A DNA stretch of 64,000 bases, taken from positions 2,356,001-2,420,000 of the forward strand of contig NZ_JAUSZD010000002.1 in NCBI RefSeq assembly GCF_030817275.1. The letters run 5' to 3'. Of the stretch, positions 15,940 through 23,724 are shown piece after piece. Position 1 is the stretch's first letter. Each line of letters opens with the position of its first letter. The notes under the pieces are model-generated. The model worked only from the letters and a program-made list of their open reading frames with translations, did no database searches and was not told where the DNA came from. Both the position numbers and the translations under genes were made by a program. The stretch is from Paenibacillus sp. V4I7. Lineage in GTDB: Bacteria; Bacillota; Bacilli; Paenibacillales; NBRC-103111.

Positions 15940-16791
15940 ATGATCAGATTGTGTGAATATCTAGATAAAGATGTAATCTATCAGATTATCAATGATGCCG
16001 CTCAAGCATACGAAGGGGTTATTCCTTATGATATGTATCATGAACCGTACATGACAATGGAAGAGTTAAATCATGAAATGAATGAAGGAGTTATGTTTTG
16101 GGGGCTAGAGGAAAACAATGAATTACTTGGAGTCATGGGAATACAAGATAAAGGGGAAGTATCCTTAATCAGACATGCTTATGTTAAAACGAATCAACGT
16201 AAAGGTGGTATAGGGACCAAGCTTCTGAATCATTTAATTAATTTAACAGATAAACCTATAGAAACAATTGAATGGGCTAGTAGGGCAGGGATACAAACGC
16301 TGAATATGCATTTAAATAATGGCATTTACTTTACGCTGCCCCATGAGAGAATGTGGATTAATAAACAATACGAAACTGAATTTAATAAATTACTATATGA
16401 GTCATATTCTCAACTCTATCAGCTTGCTAATTCTTTAGATGTTGTTTTATCGATTGAAAATACATGCAATTTTCATATTCCATTCATCAGAAGGGCTCTC
16501 GAGATGTTAGCGAAGTTCGAAAATTTTCACCTTACATGGGATGTAGGACACGATGCTAAAGTTAACTTTAAGGAAGAGGTTGTATTCCGCGAATTTACTG
16601 ATCGAATTAAGCATATGCATCTCCATGATTGCAATGATAAATCAGACCATCAACCCCTATATAACGGTAATGTCCCGATTAATGATCGACTTCTTTTTGC
16701 CGAAAATTATGGCTTGTCCGTTGTGATTGAAGTGAAAACAAGTACATCTTTAAGAGAATCCGTAGAACAATTAAAGAAAAATTATAAGTGA
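15940..16791 (+). CDS. GNAT acetyltransferase N-part fused to TIM-barrel isomerase C-part
   Basis: Residues 1-~107 are a GNAT domain: MIRLCEYLDKDVIYQIIND, then the beta-bulge region GVMGIQDKGEVSLIRHAYVKTNQRKGGIGTKLL with the acetyl-CoA loop Q/R-K-G-G-I-G-T. It stops before the last strand and helix of the fold. From ~108 the sequence is the middle and end of a xylose-isomerase-like/AP-endonuclease-2 TIM barrel: ASRAGIQTLNMHLNNGIYF, SIENTCNFHIPFIRRA, HLTWDVGHDAK, IKHMHLHDCN, VVIEVK. The metal-ligand pattern (E, D-x-G-H, H-x-H) survives but the first barrel strands are absent. An in-frame deletion joining two genes is the simplest explanation; a functional fusion is less likely because both domains are incomplete. 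Ribosome site AAAGGAG precedes ATG 15940. Confidence 0.75.
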   Translation: MIRLCEYLDKDVIYQIINDAAQAYEGVIPYDMYHEPYMTMEELNHEMNEGVMFWGLEENNELLGVMGIQDKGEVSLIRHAYVKTNQRKGGIGTKLLNHLINLTDKPIETIEWASRAGIQTLNMHLNNGIYFTLPHERMWINKQYETEFNKLLYESYSQLYQLANSLDVVLSIENTCNFHIPFIRRALEMLAKFENFHLTWDVGHDAKVNFKEEVVFREFTDRIKHMHLHDCNDKSDHQPLYNGNVPINDRLLFAENYGLSVVIEVKTSTSLRESVEQLKKNYK

Positions 16792-16897
16792 TGAGGTTTC
16801 CTGAAACCAACCCACAAGTACATCGTATAACATCTAAAATGGCTTAATTTACGTTGACAATGTCCTTATGGAATAATAAATAGGAGGTAAGAATTTA

Positions 16898-17692
16898 ATG
16901 AACGCACATGAAATTGATTATCGTATTTTAGGAAATGAAATGCAATATGTGGAAATTGAGTTGGATCCGGGAGAAAGTGTCGTAGCTGAAGCCGGTAGTA
17001 TGATGATGATGGATCAAAACATCCAAATGGAGACTGTCTTTGGAGACGGCAGCAGTGATAATAAAGGATTCATGGGCAAACTGCTAGGAGCTGGTAAACG
17101 ATTACTAACGGGTGAAAGCTTGTTCATGACGGTTTTTACGAATCACAGCTCACACGGGAAAGAACAGGTTAATTTTGCTGCGCCTTATCCTGGGAAAATC
17201 ATAGCGATGGATTTGCAAGATCTAGGTGGTAAATTGGTTTGTCAAAAAGATTCCTTCTTATGTGCAGCGAAAGGTGTTTCGGTAGGTATTGCTTTTCAGC
17301 GTAAGCTAGGGGCTGGTTTCTTTGGCGGTGAGGGCTTTATCATGCAGAAGATTGAAGGCGATGGATTGGCCTTTGTTCATGCGGGTGGCTCCATATGTGA
17401 ACGTGTACTTCGTCCAGGAGAAGAAATTCGCGTGGATACGGGTTGTCTCGTGGCTATGACACAAGAGGTTGATTACGACATTGAGATGGTCAAAGGCGTT
17501 AAAACAGCGTTATTTGGCGGTGAAGGCTTATTCTTCGCTACGTTACGCGGACCTGGGCGCGTCTGGATTCAATCTCTTCCTTTCAGCAGGCTGGCTGACC
17601 GTATGGCTTCAGCATCAAGAGCGGGAGGAAGGAAAGAAGAGGGAAGCATCTTAGGCGGTCTTGGTAATTTGCTTGATGGAGACGGAAAATAA
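16898..17692 (+). CDS. AIM24/TIGR00266-family protein
   Basis: A 264-residue protein of the AIM24 (TIGR00266) family, built of repeated beta strands forming a pseudo-symmetric sandwich. Characteristic segments are [25 protein letters not shown] near residue 15, [21 protein letters not shown] in the middle and [23 protein letters not shown], plus [24 protein letters not shown] near the end. No enzyme activity is established; the family is linked to membrane-associated functions. It lacks a signal peptide. The start is ATG 16898 after ATAGGAGGT. A hairpin follows that serves as terminator for the convergent sulfate operon and possibly for this gene. Confidence 0.9.
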   Translation: MNAHEIDYRILGNEMQYVEIELDPGESVVAEAGSMMMMDQNIQMETVFGDGSSDNKGFMGKLLGAGKRLLTGESLFMTVFTNHSSHGKEQVNFAAPYPGKIIAMDLQDLGGKLVCQKDSFLCAAKGVSVGIAFQRKLGAGFFGGEGFIMQKIEGDGLAFVHAGGSICERVLRPGEEIRVDTGCLVAMTQEVDYDIEMVKGVKTALFGGEGLFFATLRGPGRVWIQSLPFSRLADRMASASRAGGRKEEGSILGGLGNLLDGDGK

Positions 17693-17714
17693 GGATTGCA
17701 CACACGACGTATTA

Positions 17715-17755
17715 CAAAAAAGGCCCGGAAGCGAATTGCACATTCGCACCGGGCT
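17715..17755 (-). terminator. Terminator of the sulfate-transport operon
   Basis: GCCCGG (17723-17728) pairs with CCGGGC (17749-17754), extended inside by GCGAAT/ATTCGC. On the minus strand the stem is followed by a run of seven T. It may act in both directions between convergent genes. Confidence 0.8.
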
Positions 17756-17767
17756 TATCCTATGTTC

Positions 17768-18865
17768 TTACTTGGCTCCACCTTCTGCAAGGATGGTTTC
17801 CCAGATTGCGCCTTTGCCATAAAGCTCTTTGTTCACTTTATCCCAACCGCCGAGGTACTCAATGTTGAATAAGCCGGCAGGCGTTGTATAGTTTTTCTCG
17901 TATTGCTTAGCGACCTCAGGAAGAACGGAACGGAAGCCTTTTTCTGCGAATACTTTTTGTGCTTCAGGTGTATATAAGAAGTCTAGGAAGGCTTGCGCTA
18001 CTTCACGATTACCATGTTTGTCAACATATTTATCAATAAGGGCAACTGGATTCTCAATGGATGTTGTGTATTGTGGAATGATTTCAACATACTTTTTACC
18101 GGATTGAATACGAGCCAGAAGCTCATTTTCATAAGTAACGATCGCATCGCCAACACCTTTATCGAAGGTAGTAAGGGAATCGGCTCCACTTTTATCTAAT
18201 ACTTTAATGTTTTTGTATACTTTGCTAACGAGATCTTTTGCAGCAGCAGGGTCTTTTTTACCTGCAGCCTCAGAAGCTTTCAAGCCTGCGCCGTAGATGG
18301 CATTAATATCCCATTTGGCTCCGCCGGAAGTGCTCGGATTAGGAATCAGAACTTCAACACCCGGCTTCGTCAAATCAGCCCAGTCTTTAATTCCTTTAGG
18401 ATTACCTTCACGAACACCAATTGCAGCAATTGAAGCTGTGATATTACCTTTGTAAGGATTGTTTTTCCAGTCGTGCGTAATTAACCCCTTCTCAGCGATC
18501 TTTTGAACATCCCCTTCCAAAGACAGTGGAGCGATGTCAGCTTCAAAACCTTGGATAATGGCAGTAGCTTGAGCACCAGAAGCCACATAAGATTCTTGGA
18601 ATTCAACAGTTTGACCTGTTTTCTTTTTCCAATGATCTTTAAATTTCGGAATAATGAGATCGAAGGATTCTTTGACGACCGAGTAAGCTCCGAGTGTAAT
18701 CGTCACTTTTTCAGCCTTTGGCGAAGCGCTTGCCGCGGTTGTTGCAGCAGCTGTTGATGCCGCAGGTGTACTTGCAGATTTCGTGCCAGTACCACAAGCT
18801 GTAAGTGCGATACTTGCAGTGAATAGTGTTGCTGTGATTAAGCCAAGCGTTTTGAAATTTTTCAT
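17768..18865 (-). CDS. Sulfate/thiosulfate-binding lipoprotein (Sbp/CysP type)
   Basis: A 365-residue solute-binding protein. The signal peptide ends in lipobox LTAC with the lipidated cysteine at residue 24, followed by an Ala/Ser/Thr-rich linker. Family features are TITLGAYSVVKESFDLIIPKF, SYVASGAQATAIIQGFEADI and IPNPSTSGGAKWDINAIYG, with the anion-binding serines and glycines of sulfate-binding proteins, and the C-terminal VAQAFLDFLYTPEAQKVFAEKGFRSV. It captures sulfate or thiosulfate at the membrane outer face and delivers it to CysT/CysW. It is the last gene of a leftward operon after the permeases and ATPase, an order where the binding protein comes last rather than first. Confidence 0.93.
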   Translation of the reverse strand: MKNFKTLGLITATLFTASIALTACGTGTKSASTPAASTAAATTAASASPKAEKVTITLGAYSVVKESFDLIIPKFKDHWKKKTGQTVEFQESYVASGAQATAIIQGFEADIAPLSLEGDVQKIAEKGLITHDWKNNPYKGNITASIAAIGVREGNPKGIKDWADLTKPGVEVLIPNPSTSGGAKWDINAIYGAGLKASEAAGKKDPAAAKDLVSKVYKNIKVLDKSGADSLTTFDKGVGDAIVTYENELLARIQSGKKYVEIIPQYTTSIENPVALIDKYVDKHGNREVAQAFLDFLYTPEAQKVFAEKGFRSVLPEVAKQYEKNYTTPAGLFNIEYLGGWDKVNKELYGKGAIWETILAEGGAK

Positions 18866-18901
18866 GGTTTACAACTCCCCTTCTAAATGTATACACAATT
18901 T

Positions 18902-19987
18902 TTATATAAAAACAGGCAGCGGATCTTGTTTGGCCTGATTCTCAATCAACTTATTGTCCGTTTTCGTAAATACGGATATGTGATGGATGAGGATATTTAC
19001 CTCATCTCCAGGTTGGTAAATCTTTTCCTTCACGGACTGGTATGCAAATAGCTTGATAGCTCCTGTATCAATCTCCAAATACCAGGAGTCCCCACGGAAA
19101 TGAGCATGTGTGACTTTGCCTTTTTCCCCGGCTGTAGCGAGATGAGACACGTCATGGGGGCGAACTTCAATCGATTCTGGTCGAATCAACACGTTCACGT
19201 CAGGAAGCCATTTGCCATCATTCTGCAATTCTTCTAAGTAAGGAAACCCGATTAGTGGGGTATATTGCGAAATGATATTGGATTCTCCTATGAACGAGGC
19301 CACAAAAGAGGACGCAGGCTTCGTGTATATCTCCCAAGGACTTCCTTGCTGCTCAATTTTACCGCCTTGAACAAGAATGATTTCGTCCGCAACCTCGATG
19401 GCTTCATCCTGATCATGAGTGACAAATAGGGTTGTAACTTTAAATTCATCGATGAGGTTTCTTAGCCAGACACGCAGCTCTTTACGAATTTTAGCATCAA
19501 TGGCTGCAAAAGGTTCATCAAGCAAGAGCAGTTGAGGCTCAGGAGCTAATGCTCTTGCGAAAGCAACCCGTTGGCGTTGACCGCCAGAGAGTTGATGAGG
19601 GTACTTGCGCTCACTACCGGCAAGCCCCATCAAACCTAGAAGGTAAGTAACACGGTCTTGAATGAAATCCTTTGGCTTTTTCAGAACCTTTAAGCCATAG
19701 GCCACATTTTCAAAAACGGTCATATGCTTGAAGAGGGCATAGCTTTGAAACACGAAGCCAATTCCTCTTTCTTGTACCGGAAGATGAGTCGCCAGTTTCC
19801 CGTCGAAGTAAATATCGCCAGAGGTGGGACTTTCTAATCCCGACAACATTCGAAGAATGGACGTTTTACCGCCTCCGCTTGGCCCGATTAAACCTACCAG
19901 ATGACCTCTCGTAATGCTGAAATTAACGTCCTTGATGGCATGAAACTGCCCGAAATGTTTATTTAGGTTTTTGACTTCGATATGCAT
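18902..19987 (-). CDS. cysA: CysA, sulfate/thiosulfate ABC transporter ATPase
   Basis: A 361-residue ABC ATPase. Walker A GPSGGGKT is at residues 35-42, signature [16 protein letters not shown] near 131, Walker B LLLLDEPFAAID and the switch histidine in TLFVTHDQDEAIEVAD. A C-terminal regulatory TOBE-like part follows from about 240 (NVLIRPESIEVRPHD). It energises sulfate import through CysT and CysW. The start is ATG 19987 after AAGGAGG. It lies between cysW and the binding-protein gene; the family name comes from motif content plus the flanking CysT/CysW permeases. Confidence 0.93.
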   Translation of the reverse strand: MHIEVKNLNKHFGQFHAIKDVNFSITRGHLVGLIGPSGGGKTSILRMLSGLESPTSGDIYFDGKLATHLPVQERGIGFVFQSYALFKHMTVFENVAYGLKVLKKPKDFIQDRVTYLLGLMGLAGSERKYPHQLSGGQRQRVAFARALAPEPQLLLLDEPFAAIDAKIRKELRVWLRNLIDEFKVTTLFVTHDQDEAIEVADEIILVQGGKIEQQGSPWEIYTKPASSFVASFIGESNIISQYTPLIGFPYLEELQNDGKWLPDVNVLIRPESIEVRPHDVSHLATAGEKGKVTHAHFRGDSWYLEIDTGAIKLFAYQSVKEKIYQPGDEVNILIHHISVFTKTDNKLIENQAKQDPLPVFI

Positions 19988-20001
19988 GCTGGGGCTCCTC
20001 C

Positions 20002-20808
20002 TTAATGGCTTCTCAATTTTTCACTTCTTCTTTTCAACCACTCAAGTGCTAATAAAATAGAAATCGATACGAGTCCTAAGACGAGAGCAACGCTGTTCGC
20101 TGCCACGAGGTGGAATTGTTCGGCATCTTGATAAACAAGGGTTGTAGCTGTTTGCGTTTGATTAATGATATTGCCAGACACGACTAGGATTGATCCAAAC
20201 TCACCAAGTGATCTTGCGATCGTTAAGATGAGACCGTATAGCACGCCCCAGCGAATACCTGGCCATGTGATTTGAATGAATGTACGCCAGGGGCCAGCCC
20301 CTAAAGTAGCAGAAGCTTCTTCCGACTGTGTACCAATCTCTTCAAGTAAAGGCACCACTTCACGCACCATCAGAGGGAACGTGATGAACATCGTTGCTAA
20401 GACCATGCCGGGTACAGCATAGACAATTTTCATATTATGATCTTCCATGAAGGTGCCAAATGCCGTGTTTGGACCAAAGATCAAAATAACCATTAAACCA
20501 ACAATGATTGGAGATACAGCAAATGGTAGATCAATAAGTGCATTGATGACAGGTTTCAACCAGCGAGAGATCCAAGAACCTCTGACAATTTCTAAGGAAA
20601 CGTAAATGCCGACTATGGCATTAAGAATGGTTACAATCACTACGATAATTAAAGAAATTTTCATGGCATGCAGGGCTTCAGGTCGTACGAGAGCGTCGAA
20701 AAAAGCTTGCGGGCCTTCTTCAAAAGCACCAAAGGTAATACCAAGAAAAGGTAACATTATAAGTAAGAAAATAACGGAAAACGAAATACTGATCAATACT
20801 TTTCTCAT
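20002..20808 (-). CDS. cysW: CysW, sulfate ABC transporter permease
   Basis: A 268-residue inner-membrane permease with about six transmembrane helices and the ABC-permease coupling loop EEASATLGAGPWRTFIQITWPGIRWGVLYG. The segment FPLMVREVVPLLEEIG just before it is typical of CysW. The start MRKVLISISF at 20808 follows AAAGGGG; the frame extends upstream without a site. The ATG overlaps the cysT stop as ATGA (20805-20808), a coupling arrangement. It forms the translocation channel with CysT. Confidence 0.93.
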   Translation of the reverse strand: MRKVLISISFSVIFLLIMLPFLGITFGAFEEGPQAFFDALVRPEALHAMKISLIIVVIVTILNAIVGIYVSLEIVRGSWISRWLKPVINALIDLPFAVSPIIVGLMVILIFGPNTAFGTFMEDHNMKIVYAVPGMVLATMFITFPLMVREVVPLLEEIGTQSEEASATLGAGPWRTFIQITWPGIRWGVLYGLILTIARSLGEFGSILVVSGNIINQTQTATTLVYQDAEQFHLVAANSVALVLGLVSISILLALEWLKRRSEKLRSH

Positions 20809-21611
20809 GCTATGCGCCCCTTTCCGCGTGTTAGTACATTGATAATCCAAAGAATAAGGACGGACAATGTAAGGAGCACGAGAGAGATAGCTGCTGCGCC
20901 TTCGGGATTAAAGTTCTGTGTTTCACCATATATATAGACCGATGCCACCATCGTTTTACCAGGCAAATTGCCTGATATAAGGGAGATGGCTCCAAATTCG
21001 GCAAGTGATCGAGAAAAGGCGAGCATACTGCCGGCTATGATACCTGGGAAGATGGCTGGGAAAACGATTCTACAGAAGGTGTAAAATCTACCCGCACCAA
21101 GTGTAAAGCTAGCTTGTTCTTCTGCTGGATCGATTTGTTCAAGTAAGGGTTGAACAGTTCGGATAACAAAAGGAAAGGTAACAAACACCAGGCCAATCAC
21201 GATAGCAGTTTGATTATAAAGCAGCTTAATTCCCAAATGGTCGAGCCAGACACCTAGTGGACTTGAAGGTCCTAATAGAGTAAGAAACATTAAACCAGCT
21301 ACGGATGTCGGAAGCGAGAAGGGAAGATCTACCATGCTGTTTAAAATGCTTTTGCCGCGGAAGGTATATCGGACAAGGACATAAGCAATGATGGTACCAA
21401 CAATCGCTTGAATAATAGTTGAGACAATGCTGAGCTTAATAGTTAGCAAAATGGACTTCCAGGCTAATGGACCTGTAACCTCTTTCCAAAATGGTTCCCA
21501 TCCTAAGGAAAATCCTTTCAAATAGATGGAACCTATTGGGATGACAAGAAGTACTAACAAATAGCCGATAAGCACAGATCGAACCGTAGCTTTAAATACT
21601 TTATTTCGCAC
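20805..21611 (-). CDS. cysT: CysT, sulfate ABC transporter permease
   Basis: A 268-residue polytopic permease with the coupling loop EEQASFTLGAGRFYTFCRIVFPAIFPGIIAG and the conserved SLAEFGAISLISGNLPGKT that distinguishes CysT (CysU). The start is chosen as GTG 21611 because AGGTGG lies six bases upstream; the ATG at 21638 has no ribosome site and would add nine residues. It is the first gene of the leftward cysT-cysW-cysA-binding protein operon and is expressed from a good promoter 50-80 bases upstream. Confidence 0.92.
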   Translation of the reverse strand: MRNKVFKATVRSVLIGYLLVLLVIPIGSIYLKGFSLGWEPFWKEVTGPLAWKSILLTIKLSIVSTIIQAIVGTIIAYVLVRYTFRGKSILNSMVDLPFSLPTSVAGLMFLTLLGPSSPLGVWLDHLGIKLLYNQTAIVIGLVFVTFPFVIRTVQPLLEQIDPAEEQASFTLGAGRFYTFCRIVFPAIFPGIIAGSMLAFSRSLAEFGAISLISGNLPGKTMVASVYIYGETQNFNPEGAAAISLVLLTLSVLILWIINVLTRGKGRIA

Positions 21612-21664
21612 ATTACACCACCTAATTTCATTAATCATAGCCGTTTACTCGGAATAATAAACTG

Positions 21665-21694
21665 ACTATACCAACGGATGGTCTTATTTGTCAA
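21665..21694 (-). promoter_or_regulatory. Promoter of the cysT operon
   Basis: On the minus strand TTGACA (21694-21689), an 18-base spacer and TATAGT (21670-21665). The -35 is perfect. No S-box riboswitch or T-box follows, as the untranslated region is only about 45 bases. Confidence 0.65.
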
Positions 21695-21867
21695 TACACC
21701 TAACCTTATTTTTATGCAAGAAAGATGAAATATTTTTCTAATAAGTAATTCACAAGGAAATTGCATGATTTACATGAGTAAAATAAGGTTTTAGCATTTG
21801 GTTTTCGGATGTTAAAAGGCAAGCTTATTAATGAAAGAATATTTCAGAAGGAATAATCGTTATCTGA

Positions 21868-21897
21868 AAATAACTATTCTTAGTGGAATAGTTATTT
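21868..21897. repeat. Perfect 12-bp inverted repeat between the divergent sulfur operons
   Basis: AAATAACTATTC (21868-21879) and GAATAGTTATTT (21886-21897) with a six-base loop. It is AT-rich, flanked by T or A runs on both sides, and placed just upstream of the rightward promoter. It could be a regulator-binding palindrome or a weak bidirectional terminator. Confidence 0.55.
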
Positions 21898-21914
21898 TTA
21901 TGTAGAAAAAATCG

Positions 21915-21943
21915 TTGACGCAGCCTAAAGCTGGTGATAGTAT
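21915..21943 (+). promoter_or_regulatory. Promoter of the rightward sulfur operon
   Basis: TTGACG (21915-21920), 17-base spacer and TAGTAT (21938-21943). Transcription would begin near 21950, giving a leader of about 160 bases that contains the attenuator-like hairpins. Confidence 0.6.
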
Positions 21944-21995
21944 AGTAAACATATTAAATCCAAGTAAACAGGTGTGAATTATAAATTAAATAAAA

Positions 21996-22063
21996 GAGTC
22001 GACCAGATGACTGGAGACTCCCATTCTTGCTTAGCATTTTGAGGCATGAATCGGGAGTCTTTT
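21996..22063 (+). promoter_or_regulatory. Attenuator-like leader: competing antiterminator and terminator hairpins
   Basis: The first hairpin is GAGTC-GA-CCAG, loop ATGA, CTGG-A-GACTC (21996-22020). Its 3' arm GACTC is also the 5' arm of a second hairpin, GACTCCC (22016-22022) with GGGAGTC (22053-22059), followed by TTTT. Forming one prevents the other, the usual design of transcription attenuation. A short frame from ATG 22007 (MTGDSHSCLAF, stop 22040-22042) crosses the shared arm and contains one Cys codon; it could couple ribosome position to the choice, but its ribosome site is weak. No S-box, T-box or other known riboswitch core was seen. Confidence 0.55.
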
Positions 22064-22110
22064 CCGTTTTCTAACGCCACTTTACTTGAGGAGAAGAAAG
22101 AGGGATTCAC

Positions 22111-22902
22111 ATGCTAGCTAATCGCACTTCACCATTAACGGAATCTAAGTTTTGGCAGCCTTGGGTCATACCGATCCTCATTTTGCTTCTCTGGCAAGTT
22201 CTTGGACTATCCGGTTGGTTATCTGAGCGCATTCTGCCAACGCCTTGGGAGGTTTTAACTGCGTTATACGGTGTAATTAAAGATGGAACTATTTTCGAAT
22301 ACGTAGCCGTGAGCACGAAGCGGGCTTTTCTGGGGTTCCTGATCGGCGGGAGCATTGCATTCGTCATTGGTTTGCTAAATGGGGTATTCCCAATAGCCGA
22401 ACGATACATTGATTCTTCTGTCCAAATGGTTCGAACGATTCCCCACCTAGCGATGATTCCTCTCGTTATTATGTGGTTTGGTATCGGTGAGACATCAAAG
22501 CTGTTCCTCGTTTCATTGGGAGTTGCTTTCCCTATATACCTCAATACGTTTCATGGGATTCGATCCGTCGATCCAGGTTTAGTAGAAATGGGTAAAGTGT
22601 ATGGCCTCAAAGGATTCGCATTATTTGCGAAAGTGATCTTACCAGGGGCATTAGCGAACATTTTACTTGGCATCCGATTTTCGTTAGGCATCATGTGGCT
22701 CAGTTTAATTGTAGCCGAAACGATTGCTGCGGATTCCGGAATTGGTTATATGGCTACACATGCCAGAGAGTTTATGCAAATGGATGTTGTCGTATTATGT
22801 GTGATTTTGTACGCCTTATTGGGGAAATTATCTGATTTAATTGCCAAGTATTTTGAAAATCGGTGGCTGAAGTGGCATCACAACTACTTGAATAAAGCCT
22901 AG
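22111..22902 (+). CDS. ssuC: NitT/TauT-type ABC permease (SsuC-like)
   Basis: A 263-residue membrane protein with six predicted helices and the family coupling loop [35 protein letters not shown]. This sequence class imports sulfonates, taurine, nitrate or similar small anions. The N-terminal [11 protein letters not shown] and the segment [24 protein letters not shown] are characteristic of SsuC/TauC. The adjacent sulfate operon favours an organosulfur substrate, but this is inference. The start is ATG 22111 after GAGGAG. It heads an operon with its ATPase, a flavoprotein, a ferredoxin, a binding protein and a DUF4395 protein. Confidence 0.88.
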   Translation: MLANRTSPLTESKFWQPWVIPILILLLWQVLGLSGWLSERILPTPWEVLTALYGVIKDGTIFEYVAVSTKRAFLGFLIGGSIAFVIGLLNGVFPIAERYIDSSVQMVRTIPHLAMIPLVIMWFGIGETSKLFLVSLGVAFPIYLNTFHGIRSVDPGLVEMGKVYGLKGFALFAKVILPGALANILLGIRFSLGIMWLSLIVAETIAADSGIGYMATHAREFMQMDVVVLCVILYALLGKLSDLIAKYFENRWLKWHHNYLNKA

Positions 22903-22918
22903 AGAAGGGGGAATAGTC

Positions 22919-23689
22919 ATGAGCATGAAAAGCGGAGGCACTCAGCTGCACATTCGGAATGTAAACAAAGCATTTGGTCAAACACATGTGTTATCTGGGA
23001 TTGATTTATCGATTAAACAGGGAGAGTTTGTAGCGATAGTGGGTCGCAGTGGATGTGGTAAAAGTACATTGCTTCGTTTAATTGCAGGACTCGATGAAGC
23101 TTCAAGCGGTGCCATCTTATTAGATGCTCAAGCGATCAATGGTATTCATGAAGATACGAGGGTACTGTTTCAGGAACATCGTTTGCTGCCATGGAAAAAG
23201 AATATCGATAATGTGCGGATCGGTGTTAAATCCGGAGACAAAGAAATCGCCTTTAAAGCACTTCAGCAAGTTGGGCTTGAACATAAACGGGATGATTGGC
23301 CTGCCGTTCTCTCCGGTGGTCAAAGGCAGCGGGTAGCCTTGGCAAGAGCGCTGGCCGGTAATCCACGTCTGCTGCTTTTAGATGAACCGTTAGGCGCTTT
23401 GGATGCTTTAACTCGGATTGAAATGCAGCGGCTTATTGAGCAGCTATGGTTAGAGAAGCAATTCACGGTCCTGTTGGTCACACATGATGTTAGTGAAGCT
23501 GTAGCTTTAGCTGATAGGGTCATCATAATCGAAGATGGGAAAATAGGGTTGGATTTAAAGATCTCACTTTCTCGACCTAGAGAGCATGATAGTGGATTTG
23601 CTTACTATGAGAAGACCATTTTGGATAGGCTTCTTGTGAAGCAATCGTATGAGCAGGTAAGAATTGCGGCCGATGCATTCTCGATTTAA
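22919..23689 (+). CDS. ssuB: NitT/TauT-type ABC ATPase (SsuB-like)
   Basis: A 256-residue ABC ATPase. Walker A is GRSGCGKST near residue 41, the Q-loop reads [14 protein letters not shown] with the LLPW typical of SsuB/TauB, the signature is [15 protein letters not shown] and Walker B is [16 protein letters not shown]. It powers the neighbouring permease. The start is ATG 22919 after AAGGGGG, 16 bases after the permease stop. The stop codon is directly followed by the leader of the flavoprotein gene, consistent with one transcript. Confidence 0.9.
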   Translation: MSMKSGGTQLHIRNVNKAFGQTHVLSGIDLSIKQGEFVAIVGRSGCGKSTLLRLIAGLDEASSGAILLDAQAINGIHEDTRVLFQEHRLLPWKKNIDNVRIGVKSGDKEIAFKALQQVGLEHKRDDWPAVLSGGQRQRVALARALAGNPRLLLLDEPLGALDALTRIEMQRLIEQLWLEKQFTVLLVTHDVSEAVALADRVIIIEDGKIGLDLKISLSRPREHDSGFAYYEKTILDRLLVKQSYEQVRIAADAFSI

Positions 23690-23724
23690 TGAATAGAAGA
23701 ACGAAAATAAAGGAGGACATAGGA

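Noticed and set aside
16854..16882. Promoter TTGACA with TAAATA before the AIM24-type gene
   Set aside because: At that spacing transcription would begin inside or after the ribosome binding site at 16883-16888, so it cannot produce a translatable message for this gene unless another -10 is used.
21950..22110. SAM-I (S-box) riboswitch or T-box in the sulfur leader
   Set aside because: None of the conserved core sequences was found; only the competing hairpins are present.
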